DNA from: JALYGY01 sp963800975
GTDB taxonomy: Bacteria > Actinomycetota > Rubrobacteria > Rubrobacterales > Rubrobacteraceae
Assembly: GCA_963800975.1 (NCBI GenBank)
Contig: CAWDDB010000013.1
Coordinates: 556,649 to 620,648, forward strand
Length of the DNA: 64,000 bases
Direction of reading: 5' to 3'
This document shows positions 32,045 through 40,729 of the stretch, piece after piece. The position numbers and the translations under genes were made by a program. Numbering within the stretch: the first letter of the stretch is position 1; every line of letters starts with the position of its first letter. Below the pieces are notes generated by a model. That model saw only the letters and a program-made list of their open reading frames with translations, was not told where the DNA came from and made no database searches.

Positions 32045-32584
32045 ATGAGCATCTCTCGCTACCACACCGTAGGGGCCGTGGCCCGCGACATAGGGGTTCT
32101 CAAGGATCTCGAGGAGCGCCTCGAGGCAGCGGGCGTGCCGCCTGGTTCCCTGCTAGTGCTCGCCCGCCGGCGGGACGAGCGCCTGGTGAGCGTCACCGTA
32201 CCCGACGCGAACGTGCGGCGGGTCGGGGGTGGGCTTTCGAGGATCCAGTGGTTCGAGTTCGCGAGCGCCTTCCTCGGGGTGACCGCCGTGAGCGTGTTGA
32301 TGGGCGCCGTGCACCTCGCGACGGGCCTGACCGTGCAGGCGGTGATGACCATCGCCGCGATCGTCGGCCTCGTCATCTACCACCGCATGCCTCAGGTCGA
32401 GAAAAAACTCATCGGCCTCGGTCTGCCCGAGAAAGCGGCCGAGGATTGGGCCCGTGCCTTCCCACAAGGCTTCGTCCTCGTGCTCGCCACCGTGACCGAC
32501 GATCTCTTCGACGAGACGCAAGAATCGTTCCTCGAAGACGGTCTCGTCGCACCACTCGCCGTGGACCGCAGACCCGTTCTTTAG
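32045..32584 (+). CDS. Two-helix membrane protein of unknown function
   Basis: 179 residues. The N-terminal part (GAVARDIGVLKDLEERLEAA; SLLVLARRRDERLVSVTVPD) looks like a small ferredoxin-like domain of the kind seen in stress proteins. It is followed by two adjacent membrane helices (FASAFLGVTAVSVLMGAVHL; VQAVMTIAAIVGLVIYHRM) and a second soluble helical region (GLGLPEKAAEDWARAFPQGF). No catalytic motif. TAGAAA at 32033-32038 lies 6 nt before the ATG and there is no SD site, so the mRNA may be leaderless. Ends before a hairpin terminator. Confidence 0.7.
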   Translation: MSISRYHTVGAVARDIGVLKDLEERLEAAGVPPGSLLVLARRRDERLVSVTVPDANVRRVGGGLSRIQWFEFASAFLGVTAVSVLMGAVHLATGLTVQAVMTIAAIVGLVIYHRMPQVEKKLIGLGLPEKAAEDWARAFPQGFVLVLATVTDDLFDETQESFLEDGLVAPLAVDRRPVL

Positions 32585-32615
32585 AGCACGCTGCGCCTGG
32601 CTGCGCCTGGCGTGC

Positions 32616-32642
32616 TGGCGAGCTGCCTTCGGCAGCTCGCCA
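32616..32642 (+). terminator. Hairpin terminator
   Basis: TGGCGAGCTGCC-TTC-GGCAGCTCGCCA, a 12-bp stem with a tight loop, between the membrane protein gene and the DUF3891 gene. A direct repeat GCTGCGCCTG x2 precedes it (32590-32609). No U-run. Confidence 0.6.
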
Positions 32643-32661
32643 AAATGCTAAGCTACTCGGC

Positions 32662-33363
32662 GTGATCGTACGCGAGAGAGATGGCTCGTTCGTGCTCGTC
32701 AAGCAGCACGACCACGCCCTGGCCGCGGGGGAGCTCGCCAGGCACCTGGCGAAGGAGCCGCGGCCGCGGGAGAGCGCCCTGTACGCCGTCGCGCACCACG
32801 ACGTGGCCTGGCAGGGACCGGACGCGCAGGTGCGGTGGAACGAAGAGACGGGACGGCCCTACTCCTTCGTGGACTACCCGCCAGAGAAGAAGGTTCGGGC
32901 CTACGCGACGGGTCTCGACTGGCTGGAAGAGAGGGACCCTTACGCGGCCTGCCTCTGCAGCATGCACTACGAGAAGCTCTTGCGCCGCTTCGGCGGAAGC
33001 GAGGCCGAGGCGAGGTTCGTGGAAGCCGAGGTCGGGCGGCAGGCGAGGCTGCGGGAAGGGATGTCGGGGGAGGAACTGGAGAATCTCGGGCGCAACCTCG
33101 GGCTGCTCAGGTTCTGCGATGGCCTCTCGCTCTACGTTTGCCTCAACGAGCCGGGCGACGGCGAGTACCCCTCTCCCTACCCCGAGGGTTTCGAGCTGGA
33201 CGAAGAGAGGCACCAGCCTACCTGGGACGACCGGCGTACCCTGCGCCTGGACCCGAATCCCTTCTCCGAAGCCTTCGAGCTCGCCATCCCCTACCTTACG
33301 GTGGGAAAAGACGGGCAGACAGTGGACGAGGGTTCAATCGAACTCCGGGTGGTAACCTCTTGA
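32662..33363 (+). CDS. DUF3891-family protein
   Basis: 233 residues from GTG 32662. VRERDGSFVLVKQHDHALAA is the standard opening, followed by ALYAVAHHDVAWQGPDAQVR and PYAACLCSMHYEKLLRRFG. These His/Asp clusters (HDH, HHD) recall the HD-superfamily metal site, although the family function is not known. No SD site; a weak TAAGCT 8 nt upstream would fit a leaderless mRNA. Soluble. Confidence 0.85.
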   Translation: MIVRERDGSFVLVKQHDHALAAGELARHLAKEPRPRESALYAVAHHDVAWQGPDAQVRWNEETGRPYSFVDYPPEKKVRAYATGLDWLEERDPYAACLCSMHYEKLLRRFGGSEAEARFVEAEVGRQARLREGMSGEELENLGRNLGLLRFCDGLSLYVCLNEPGDGEYPSPYPEGFELDEERHQPTWDDRRTLRLDPNPFSEAFELAIPYLTVGKDGQTVDEGSIELRVVTS

Positions 33364-33417
33364 GACGTGCCCATACCGGGACCGCTCGATAACCTCTACC
33401 ACTCTAGAAAGGACCAG

Positions 33418-34476
33418 ATGAGGGACGCATCTTACGAGTTTTTGAAGCGCCTGCTCTCCACGCCGGGGCCAAGCGGCAGCGAGGAGGCGGCGGCCGGAGT
33501 GTGGCGGGAGGAGGCCTCGGGGTTCTCCGAGGTGCGGGGCGACAGGATGGGCAACTCCTTCGCTACCCTCAACGCCGGCGGGTCGCCCCGCGTGATGCTC
33601 TCGGGTCACATAGACGAGATCGGCCTGATAGTCACCCACGTGGACGAGCAGGGGCTCCTGCGGTTTACCGGCGTCGGCGGGTGGGACCCGCAGGTGCTGG
33701 TCGGCCAGCGGGTGCGGATCCAGGCCAGGGGCGGCGAGGTGCCAGGCGTGATCGGGAAGAAGGCCATCCACGTCATGGAGCCCGAGGAGCGCAAGAAGGT
33801 CTCGGAGATAAAGAGCCTCTGGGTAGACATCGGTGCCAAGGATGGCGACGAGGCGAAGGGCCTTGTGCGGGTGGGCGACGTCGGGGTCATCGACCAGGAC
33901 TTCCTCGCGCTTCCCAACGGCCGCATCGCCTCCCGCTCGCTGGACAACCGGATGGGCGCCTTCGTCGTCCTGGAGGCGCTGCGGCTGCTCTCAGAGGAGG
34001 AAGGCGTGAGCGCCGAGGTCGTCGCGGTAGCGAGCGTGCAGGAGGAGATCGGGCTCTACGGCGCGCGCGGAGCGGCGTTCGGGCTGGATCCCGACGCGGC
34101 AATAGCCGTGGACGTCACCCACGCGACCGACACCCCAGGGGTCTCCAAGAACGAGCACGGCGACCACGCCCTTGGCAGCGGCCCCGTCATCAAGCGGGCC
34201 TCCAACCTGAGCCCCCTGGTGTCGGACGGGCTCATAGCCGCGGCGGAGGAGGCAGGGATAGAGTACACGCTCGAGGCCGACTCGCGCTCGACGGGCACAG
34301 ACGCGGACGCGATCCAGTTCACCCGGGCGGGCATCGCCACGGGTCTCATCTCGGCCCCCAACCGCTACATGCACTCCCCCAACGAGATGGTCGACCTCGA
34401 GGACCTCGAGGAATGCGCGCGCGTGATCTGCGCCTACGTGAAGGGGCTCGGGGCCGACACCGACTTCGTCCGTTAG
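33418..34476 (+). CDS. M42-family metallo-aminopeptidase
   Basis: 352 residues from ATG 33418 (AGAAAGGA upstream; a GTG at 33367 would add 17 unlike residues). Binuclear zinc peptidase: LSGHIDEIGLIVTHVD (His, Asp), IASRSLDNRMGAFVVLEAL (Asp), ASVQEEIGLYGARGA (Glu pair), AIAVDVTHATDTPG (Asp), RYMHSPNEMVDLEDL (His). The family forms large tetrahedral oligomers that trim peptides in the cytoplasm; some members were once called endoglucanases. Codes on the same strand as the transporter 9 nt after it. Confidence 0.94.
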   Translation: MRDASYEFLKRLLSTPGPSGSEEAAAGVWREEASGFSEVRGDRMGNSFATLNAGGSPRVMLSGHIDEIGLIVTHVDEQGLLRFTGVGGWDPQVLVGQRVRIQARGGEVPGVIGKKAIHVMEPEERKKVSEIKSLWVDIGAKDGDEAKGLVRVGDVGVIDQDFLALPNGRIASRSLDNRMGAFVVLEALRLLSEEEGVSAEVVAVASVQEEIGLYGARGAAFGLDPDAAIAVDVTHATDTPGVSKNEHGDHALGSGPVIKRASNLSPLVSDGLIAAAEEAGIEYTLEADSRSTGTDADAIQFTRAGIATGLISAPNRYMHSPNEMVDLEDLEECARVICAYVKGLGADTDFVR

Positions 34477-34484
34477 CCGCCCCA

Positions 34485-35381
34485 GTGCGTGCCGCGTCCG
34501 AGGGGCGCGAGAGGCGCGTCTCCCCGCTGGTCGAGGCCTCGCTGCTGCTCACGGTCTTCTTTTTCGGGACCAACTTCACGGCCGTAAAGCTCGTGGTCGA
34601 GAGCGTGCCGCCGATCCTGTTCGCGGCGACCCGCTTCACGCTGGCCGGGCTGCTGCTTTTGCCCCTCGCGATCCTCTCGGGGCCCAAAGGTCGCCTCTCG
34701 CGAGGGGACCTGCTGCCGATGCTCGGCCTTGGCCTCGTCGGCGTCACCCTAACCCAGTCGGTCTTTACGGTCGGGGTAAGCTTGACTACGGCGGCCAATA
34801 CCGCGCTCGTCTACTCGACCTCCCCGGTCTGGGGCATGCTCCTCGCCTTCGCGCTGGGGTGGGAGCGCCCCAGGTTTTCGGGCGTGCTCGGGGTCGCGCT
34901 GTGCCTGCTCGGGGTCGGGGCCATCGTCTACGGCAGCCTCGACTTCGCCGGGACGAACCTCGCGGGGGACGCCCTGATCCTGGCGGCCGCCGTCTTCTGG
35001 GGCTCCTACACGGTCCTCACCCTCTCGTTCTTCGGCCGCTACTCGGCCCTGGCCATCGGGGCCTACGCGATGACCTTAGGCGGCCTCGCCGCATTTCCCC
35101 TGGCGGCGCTCGACCCCACGCCCATCGATCTCTCCGCCATGAGCGGTCTCACGTGGGGGGCCGCGGCTTACTCGGCGCTCTGCTCGTCGGCCTTCGGCTT
35201 CGCGGCCTGGGGCTGGGGCGTCTCCCACGTCGGGGCAAACCGCGTTCTCGTCTACCAGTACCTGGTAACCCTCACGGGTGTGAGCACCGGCATCCTGTTG
35301 CTCGGCGAGGATTTCGGGGTGGGCCAGCTCATCGGCGCGGCCGTGATCCTCACCGGCGTCTACCTGGCACGCGGTAGGTAG
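34485..35381 (+). CDS. EamA/DMT-family transporter
   Basis: 298 residues from GTG 34485, 9 nt after the peptidase. Ten hydrophobic helices in two EamA repeats: first opens SLLLTVFFFGTNFTAVKLVV, second LILAAAVFWGSYTVLTLSFF. PPILFAATRFTLAGLLLLPL and YSTSPVWGMLLAFALGWERP are typical. Probably exports a metabolite or amino acid; direction and substrate cannot be read from sequence. Coupled position suggests it may handle products of the peptidase, but this is only context. Confidence 0.9.
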   Translation: MRAASEGRERRVSPLVEASLLLTVFFFGTNFTAVKLVVESVPPILFAATRFTLAGLLLLPLAILSGPKGRLSRGDLLPMLGLGLVGVTLTQSVFTVGVSLTTAANTALVYSTSPVWGMLLAFALGWERPRFSGVLGVALCLLGVGAIVYGSLDFAGTNLAGDALILAAAVFWGSYTVLTLSFFGRYSALAIGAYAMTLGGLAAFPLAALDPTPIDLSAMSGLTWGAAAYSALCSSAFGFAAWGWGVSHVGANRVLVYQYLVTLTGVSTGILLLGEDFGVGQLIGAAVILTGVYLARGR

Positions 35382-35438
35382 GCGGGAGTCGTTCGCAAGC
35401 GAGGCATAATGGGAAGACGCGAGCCGTAGGAGGGACGG

Positions 35439-36179
35439 GTGGACGATCGAGATAGGGTGATCGACCTGGTCGGCCACAAGGTTGCCGTAAACCTGACCAA
35501 CGTCGAGGCCAGCGGCGTCGAGATTATCGGGACGCTCGACGAGGTTCGCGACGACGGTATCGTGCTCTCCGAGTTAGGCGAGCTCGGTCCCGGACCGGCG
35601 ATGTTCTGTCCCTGGGAATCACTGAGACGCGTCCGCGAACGCCCGTGGTGGCTCAGACCTCCGCACGAGGAGCCCGCGCCGGACGAACCGCAAGAGCAGG
35701 AGTTCTTCGAGCTGAGAGAAGCCACCCCGGAGGATGAAGATCCTGAAACGCTCGAACGAACGAGAAACGCCTCGGCGCGAGACCTGGACCGCGTCGTCCC
35801 GATCGCACAACGCCAAACGGTGGGGGAGATCACGGTCGCCCTCCCCTCGCTCGAGCTTTTCGGGGAAGGGCTGGGCGTCTTGAGGTACCGCCTCTCCTAC
35901 GATCGGGGCATGTTCGCGGGTGGCATCCCCGAGCCGCAACTCGTCGTCCGGGTCGTTGGCTCCAGCGTCGATTTGCCATGGTCACCTGGGAGCTCCGGTA
36001 GCAGCGATACCGAGGCTGATGGCGAGGTGGAGGTGCGCGATCTGCCGGAGGCCGGCGAGCTAGAGGTAGAGGTTACGTGCCTGGAGTCCCTGGCGTTCGA
36101 CGAGCAGGTGGGGAAATGGTGGCCGAGGACTCCCACCACGGTCCCTGGGTCTTCAGGTTCTCCGTCTAGCGAAGTCTGA
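35439..36179 (+). CDS. Unknown protein with Sm-like N-terminus and a frameshifted end
   Basis: 246 residues as read, GTG start, AGGAGGGA upstream. N-terminal DLVGHKVAVNLTNVEASGVE then IIGTLDEVRDDGIVLSELGE looks like a small Sm/Hfq-like beta-barrel; an acidic linker (EEPAPDEPQEQEFFELREAT) and a beta-rich C-terminal domain follow. Near 36113, in the run GTGGGG, one missing G would shift the end to EMVAEDSHHGPWVFRFSV and a stop at about 36170, which looks far more natural than the Pro/Ser-rich tail as given. No family recognised. Confidence 0.7.
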   Translation: MDDRDRVIDLVGHKVAVNLTNVEASGVEIIGTLDEVRDDGIVLSELGELGPGPAMFCPWESLRRVRERPWWLRPPHEEPAPDEPQEQEFFELREATPEDEDPETLERTRNASARDLDRVVPIAQRQTVGEITVALPSLELFGEGLGVLRYRLSYDRGMFAGGIPEPQLVVRVVGSSVDLPWSPGSSGSSDTEADGEVEVRDLPEAGELEVEVTCLESLAFDEQVGKWWPRTPTTVPGSSGSPSSEV

Positions 36180-36197
36180 AGCCCGCGGCCCGAAGCT

Positions 36198-36231
36198 GCG
36201 CCTTGCGGAGGTCGAGTCCTCCGCAAGGCGC
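36198..36231. terminator. Bidirectional hairpin between convergent genes
   Basis: A 13-bp perfect stem (GCGCCTTGCGGAG and complement) with a 7-nt loop lies between the convergent gene at 35439 and the HtrA gene at 36251. Confidence 0.75.
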
Positions 36232-36250
36232 TTGCATTCGTCGCTCGGGC

Positions 36251-37327
36251 TCAGCGTTCTCCGAGCTGGATGTTGAGCTGGATTTGCTCGCCGCCCCTGA
36301 GAACGGTCACATCGACCGTCTCGCCCGGCATGTACTGGCGCAGGGCCGAGAGCAGATCGCCGGAGGTGCGGATCTCCGTTGATCCGAGCGCGGTCACGAC
36401 GTCGCCCCTCTCGACGCCGGCGGCCTCGGCCGGGCCGCCCGGCTCCACCTCCGCTATCAGCGCCCCCGACTCGGCCGAGGCGCCGAACCGGTCGGAGACC
36501 TGCGGCGTGAGGTCCGAGACCGAGACGCCGAGGTACGGATGCTGTGCCGCTCCGCTCTCGATGAGCTGGTCGGCGACCGAGACGACGGTGTAAGAGGGGA
36601 TGGCGAATCCTATCCCCTCGGCGCCGGTCTCGTTGGGGGGGAGGTAGGCGACGTTTATGCCGATGATGTCGCCGTCGCGGTCGACGAGTGCGCCGCCCGA
36701 GTTGCCCGGCGAGATGGCGGCGTCGGTCTGCAGGAGGTCGACCAGCGCGCTCTCCTGGCGCCCGCCGGTCAGGTCCGCCGGGAACTCACGTCCGACGGCG
36801 CTAAGGACGCCAGAGGTGACGGTGGACTGGAAGCCGGACGGGCTCCCGATGGCGACGGCGAGCTGGCCGACCGCGAGCCTGCGGCCGTCGTCGAAGGTTG
36901 CGGCCGGCAGCGCGCTCCTGTCGACCCGGATCACCGCCAGGTCGGTCGTCGGGTCGGTACCGACAACCTCGCCGTCCTCGGTCGTGCCGTCGGCGAAGGC
37001 TACCTCGACCGTGCTCGCGCCTTCGACCACGTGGTTGTTCGTGACGATGTAGCCGTCCTCGCGGTAGATCACGCCGCTCCCGAGACCTTGCTGCTCCTGC
37101 GATCCGTAAGGCGTCTGCTGTATCCCGGAGACGTTTACCTGAACGACGCTCGGCTCGACCTCGGCGGCCACTCTGGCCACCGGCTCGTCGCCGGGGACCT
37201 CGCTCGGCGCAGCCACCGCCGCGCTGGTCACGCCCTGGAGCTCCGGGCTCGTCGATGACCTGTAGACGGTGCCGGCCGCGACGAGCAGCGCCACGACCGT
37301 GATCAGAACCAGTATCGGGGACCTCAC
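36251..37327 (-). CDS. HtrA/DegP-type serine protease with PDZ domain (second copy)
   Basis: 358 residues from GTG 37327, whose GTGA overlaps the stop of the upstream sigma factor gene. N-terminal anchor VRSPILVLITVVALLVAAGT, then trypsin-like domain with His in YIVTNNHVVEGAST, Asp in DPTTDLAVIRVD and Ser in AAISPGNSGGALVDR, and PDZ domain PYLGVSVSDLTPQVSDRFGA. External quality-control protease. Its translational coupling to the sigma gene suggests it is part of an envelope or heat stress regulon. Confidence 0.95.
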   Translation of the reverse strand: MRSPILVLITVVALLVAAGTVYRSSTSPELQGVTSAAVAAPSEVPGDEPVARVAAEVEPSVVQVNVSGIQQTPYGSQEQQGLGSGVIYREDGYIVTNNHVVEGASTVEVAFADGTTEDGEVVGTDPTTDLAVIRVDRSALPAATFDDGRRLAVGQLAVAIGSPSGFQSTVTSGVLSAVGREFPADLTGGRQESALVDLLQTDAAISPGNSGGALVDRDGDIIGINVAYLPPNETGAEGIGFAIPSYTVVSVADQLIESGAAQHPYLGVSVSDLTPQVSDRFGASAESGALIAEVEPGGPAEAAGVERGDVVTALGSTEIRTSGDLLSALRQYMPGETVDVTVLRGGEQIQLNIQLGER

Positions 37328-38196
37328 GCCACCACCTCCCGCAGCAACCGGCGGTTCTCCTCGGTCCTCAACTCGTCCTCGGCCGCGCGCTGGATCTGCC
37401 TCACCCGCTCGCGCGAGATGCCGAGCTCGCGCGAGAGCTCCTCCAGGGTCGCCTTCTTGTCGCCGTCCAGGCCGTAGCGCCGGATGAGGACGTGGCGCGC
37501 CCTTGCGGGCAGCCGGTCCACCGCTGCCTGTATGAAGTCGGTCTCGAGGTCCCGGATCACCGCCTCCGACGTGTCCGGGGCGGACTCGTCCTCGACCAGG
37601 CTCGCGAGCTCCGATGCTCCGCTTTCGGTGCCGACGGGCTTGCTCAGGCTGGTCACGCTCGCCCTGGCCCCGAAGACTTCCCTCACCTCCGCGGCTTCCC
37701 AACCCAGGTGCGTCGCGACCTCCTCCTCCGTCGGCTCCCTGCCGTGCTCGATGGAGAGGTCGCCCACCGCGCGGTTGGCCTTGCGCAGCCGCTCGCTCAT
37801 GTGCACGGGGATGCGTATGGTCCTGCCTTTGTCCGTGACGGCCCGCTGCACCGCCTGACGGATCCACCACGTCGCGTAGGTCGAGAACCTGAAGCCCTTG
37901 TCCGGGTCGAACCTTTCGACCGCCTTCATGAGGCCTATGTTGCCCTCCTGGATGAGGTCCTCGAAGGGCAGGCCCATACCCTTGTACCTCTTGGCCACGC
38001 TGATTACGAGCTTGAGGTTCTTCTCGATGAGCCTGTGGCGGGCGCCCTGGTCGCCGGCCCTGGCGCGCTGGCTCAGCTCCACCTCTTCTTCTGATGTGAG
38101 AAGCTCGCCGTTGTCTATGCGGGAAAAGTAGCCGGCGAGCAGCGCGGGCGTCTCCCTGTCCGTTTGTTGCCTCGGCTGTGCGATGGCATCTCTCAT
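37324..38196 (-). CDS. RpoD/SigA-type (group 2) sigma-70 factor
   Basis: 290 residues from ATG 38196 (GGGAGGAG upstream). Region 1.2 (TPALLAGYFSRIDNGELLTS), region 2 (LPFEDLIQEGNIGLMKAVER, FRFSTYATWWIRQAVQRAVT), region 3 (MSERLRKANRAVGDLSIEHG) and region 4 (ATLEELSRELGISRERVRQI). These are the RpoD-family signatures. No region 1.1, and it is shorter than the housekeeping factor, so probably an alternative, stress-responsive group 2 sigma (SigB of mycobacteria or HrdA-like). Followed by a coupled HtrA gene. Confidence 0.94.
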   Translation of the reverse strand: MRDAIAQPRQQTDRETPALLAGYFSRIDNGELLTSEEEVELSQRARAGDQGARHRLIEKNLKLVISVAKRYKGMGLPFEDLIQEGNIGLMKAVERFDPDKGFRFSTYATWWIRQAVQRAVTDKGRTIRIPVHMSERLRKANRAVGDLSIEHGREPTEEEVATHLGWEAAEVREVFGARASVTSLSKPVGTESGASELASLVEDESAPDTSEAVIRDLETDFIQAAVDRLPARARHVLIRRYGLDGDKKATLEELSRELGISRERVRQIQRAAEDELRTEENRRLLREVVA

Positions 38197-38287
38197 ACTC
38201 TGCACTCCTCCCGACGGGCTAACATCCCGTCTCTGTTGCCGGAGGGGCGGCGCCGTCCGCAGCGCCGCCCCCTCTCTCCGGCTGTGT

Positions 38288-38521
38288 TCAGACCTCGGTC
38301 TGCTGCGACTGGCCCTCACCTTCGCCTCCGCGGTCCCCCCAGGGGCAATCCCCGCGGTCCTGGCCGCCCTCCTGGGCGCTCGGCGCTTGCCGGGTCGGGT
38401 CCTGCTGGTTGCCGCCCTGCTGGGCGTAGGCCACGCCCCCGAAGACGGCCAGCATCGCCACCGCAGCGGCCCCGACGGCCAGCCTCTTCGCTCCCGTCGA
38501 CATCGTTCTCTCTTCGCTCAA
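38288..38521 (-). CDS. Small secreted Gly/Gln-rich protein
   Basis: 77 residues from TTG 38521, or 71 from ATG 38503. A clear signal peptide (AKRLAVGAAAVAMLAVFGGV, cleavage near AYAQQ) leads to a short, disordered, Gln/Gly/Asp-rich tail (QQGGNQQDPTRQAPSAQEGG) with one Cys. No known domain. It lies upstream of the sigma factor gene on the same strand and divergent from the two-component system, so it could be a stress-induced envelope peptide, but this is only position. Confidence 0.65.
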   Translation of the reverse strand: MSEERTMSTGAKRLAVGAAAVAMLAVFGGVAYAQQGGNQQDPTRQAPSAQEGGQDRGDCPWGDRGGEGEGQSQQTEV

Positions 38522-38689
38522 GATCGTCCTCCAGCGCTAGCTCTTTAGCTTTCGGGTCGCGCCACGTGTCTCCTACACCTGGCCTCCTCTCCCGATTGCC
38601 GAGTTCAGTCTCGCTTTCCTGCCTGTGAGCGGGGTTTGAGGTTCATGAGGATTTGCACAGGAAAGGTCCGGACGCCTCCGCTGGTCCGT

Positions 38690-38695
38690 TAGAAT
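38690..38695 (+). promoter_or_regulatory. -10 box for leaderless response-regulator gene
   Basis: TAGAAT ends 7 nt before the ATG at 38703, the spacing expected for a leaderless transcript. No convincing -35 hexamer at 17 bp. Confidence 0.5.
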
Positions 38696-38702
38696 TGGGA
38701 AG

Positions 38703-39386
38703 ATGAAGAGGATCCTGATCGTCGAGGACGAAGAGAAGCTGGCGCGCCTGATCTCCCGCGTGCTGCGCGAGGAGGGCTACGCCGTGGAGACGGCTGCCGA
38801 CGGCAAGCTCGGCCTCTCGCGCGCCCTCTCCGATGACTTCGACCTCCTGATCCTCGACTGGATGCTCCCCGACCGCAGCGGCGTCCAGATCGTGCGCGGC
38901 CTCAGGGCCGCGGAGATGAGCGTGCCCGTCCTGATGCTGACGGCCCGCGACCAGATCGAGGACCGGGTGGAGGGCCTGGACGCCGGCGCCGACGATTACC
39001 TCCCCAAGCCGTTCGCCTTCCCCGAGCTCCTAGCCCGCGTGCGCGCCCTTGCGCGGCGCCCCTGGGGCGAGCGAGAGGACGGAACCGCGCTCTCTGCCGG
39101 GGACGTCACCCTCGACCCGGTACGTCACGAGGTCAGGCGCGGGGGAGAACGCGTCGAGCTGACCGCGAAGGAGTTCGCCCTGCTCGCCACCCTGCTGCAG
39201 CGGCCCGGCCAGGTCTTCACCCGCTCGGTCCTCCTGGATACCGTCTGGGGCGGCTCCCCCGAGGTCTACGCCAACGTCGTCGACCTCTACGTCTCGTACC
39301 TGCGCAAGAAGCTCGACGGCGACGGAGAGCCATCCCGCATCCGCACGGTGCGCGGCGTGGGTTACACATTCGACCCGAGGGACTGA
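38703..39386 (+). CDS. OmpR-family response regulator
   Basis: 227 residues. Receiver domain with acidic pair ILIVEDEEKL, phosphoacceptor Asp in DLLILDWMLPD, Thr in VLMLTARDQ and Lys in DDYLPKPFAF; winged-helix DNA-binding domain ending RKKLDGDGEPSRIRTVRGVG then YTFDPRD. Typical MprA/PhoP-like size. The histidine kinase gene follows 4 nt later. Divergent from the sigma factor/HtrA operon and its small secreted gene, so this pair is a candidate regulator of envelope stress, as MprAB is of sigma and HtrA genes in mycobacteria. Confidence 0.95.
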   Translation: MKRILIVEDEEKLARLISRVLREEGYAVETAADGKLGLSRALSDDFDLLILDWMLPDRSGVQIVRGLRAAEMSVPVLMLTARDQIEDRVEGLDAGADDYLPKPFAFPELLARVRALARRPWGEREDGTALSAGDVTLDPVRHEVRRGGERVELTAKEFALLATLLQRPGQVFTRSVLLDTVWGGSPEVYANVVDLYVSYLRKKLDGDGEPSRIRTVRGVGYTFDPRD

Positions 39387-39390
39387 GGGC

Positions 39391-40641
39391 GTGCTCGACC
39401 GCATCCGCCGCCGGCTCACGATGGGCTACGTGGGCATCCTCGCCCTGATCCTGCTGCTCTTCGGCGTGATCGTGCTCTTCAGCTTTCACCGCCAGGTGAC
39501 CGTGCAGCAGAACAAGCTGCTGGAGCAGAGGGTGGAGAGCCTGGCGAACGGGTCAATCCCGGGCGAGAAGGCCGCCCGCCTCTTCGAAGACCCGGACAAG
39601 TACGCCCTGGTTGTACTCACGCCCGACGGGCACGTCCGGGGAACGAGCGGCGACGCCGCGACCCTGGGCCTTCCGTCCCAGGAACTCGCCCAGGAGTGCC
39701 TGCGCGAAGGCGGCGTGGTCTCTGGCACGGTCAGGGGCCGGGTGGGTCCCGTGCGGATCGCGAGCTCGCCGATCCTGCAGTCGAACACGCTCGTAGGCGT
39801 GCTCCAGGTCGCCCGGTCGCCGCAGGTGGTCTGGGGGATAGTCGGCAGCCTCGTGGCCGTCCTCGTGCCCGTCGGCGTCGGCGCGCTGCTGCTTGCCACG
39901 GTCGGGGGCCTGTTCATGTCCCGCCGCGCCATGCGGCCCGTGCAGGACTCCTTCGACAGGCAGCGCACGTTTATCGCGGACGCCTCGCACGAGCTCAAGA
40001 CGCCGCTCACCCTGATCCGGGCCGACGCCGAGGTGCTTTCTCCGGCCCTCGAGGACCCGGACGACCGGCAGCTTGCGGAGGACCTGATCTCCGAGACCGA
40101 CAGGATGAACGCCATCCTCTCCGACCTGTTGACCCTGGCCCGTCTCGACGCCGGCAAGCTCGCCGTCGAGCGCAAGCCCTTCGACCTCGCGACGGTCGTC
40201 GCCGAGACCGCGGAGCGCTTCGCCGCCCGCGCCACCGCCGAGGGCAAGAGCCTCGAGGTCCGTCTCGACCCGGACGCCGAGTTCCCCGCCCTGGGCGACG
40301 CGCGGCGGACGGGGCAGATCCTGGCGGCCCTCCTGGATAACGCCCTCCGCTTTACCCCCGCGGGCGGGCTGGTCGCCGTGGAGGGCCGCGCGCAAGATGG
40401 GCGGGTCACGGCGACGGTCACGGACACCGGTCCCGGCGTATCCCGCGAGCACCTGCCCCGCGTCTTCGACCGCTTCTACCGGGCCGAGGCTTCCCGAACC
40501 CGTAGCCAGGCTGGCGGCGGCACGGGGCTCGGGCTCTCCATCGCCCGCGACCTCGCAAGGGCCCAGGGCGGCGACCTCGAGGCCGCCAACGAGCCGCAAG
40601 GCGGGGCGCGCTTCGAGCTCGTGCTCCCGGCCGGCGCCTGA
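39391..40641 (+). CDS. Sensor histidine kinase
   Basis: 416 residues, GTG start. Two membrane helices (YVGILALILLLFGVIVLFSF; GIVGSLVAVLVPVGVGALLL) bound an external sensor of ~100 residues. Dimerisation/phosphorylation helix DASHELKTPLTLIRADAEVL carries the His; ATP-binding N, G1, F and G2 boxes are LAALLDNALRFTPAG, VTDTGPGVSREH, VFDRFYRAEASR and GGTGLGLSIARDLA. Works with the adjacent response regulator. Signal unknown. Confidence 0.95.
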   Translation: MLDRIRRRLTMGYVGILALILLLFGVIVLFSFHRQVTVQQNKLLEQRVESLANGSIPGEKAARLFEDPDKYALVVLTPDGHVRGTSGDAATLGLPSQELAQECLREGGVVSGTVRGRVGPVRIASSPILQSNTLVGVLQVARSPQVVWGIVGSLVAVLVPVGVGALLLATVGGLFMSRRAMRPVQDSFDRQRTFIADASHELKTPLTLIRADAEVLSPALEDPDDRQLAEDLISETDRMNAILSDLLTLARLDAGKLAVERKPFDLATVVAETAERFAARATAEGKSLEVRLDPDAEFPALGDARRTGQILAALLDNALRFTPAGGLVAVEGRAQDGRVTATVTDTGPGVSREHLPRVFDRFYRAEASRTRSQAGGGTGLGLSIARDLARAQGGDLEAANEPQGGARFELVLPAGA

Positions 40642-40729
40642 CCTAGAATGTTGCGTAGGGAAAGAGGAACTCGTCGTCCGGCGACGTGGGGCCGCGAGGT
40701 CGACGTCTCGAAACGAAAGGGGAGGTAAA

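Noticed and set aside
32248..33363. Longer start for the DUF3891 protein (371 aa)
   Set aside because: The extra N-terminal part is Arg-rich shadow of the upstream membrane gene; the family begins at VIVRERDGSF.
33501..35381. 626-aa ORF fusing peptidase shadow and EamA transporter
   Set aside because: The first 328 codons are an alternative frame of the M42 peptidase; the transporter starts at GTG 34485.
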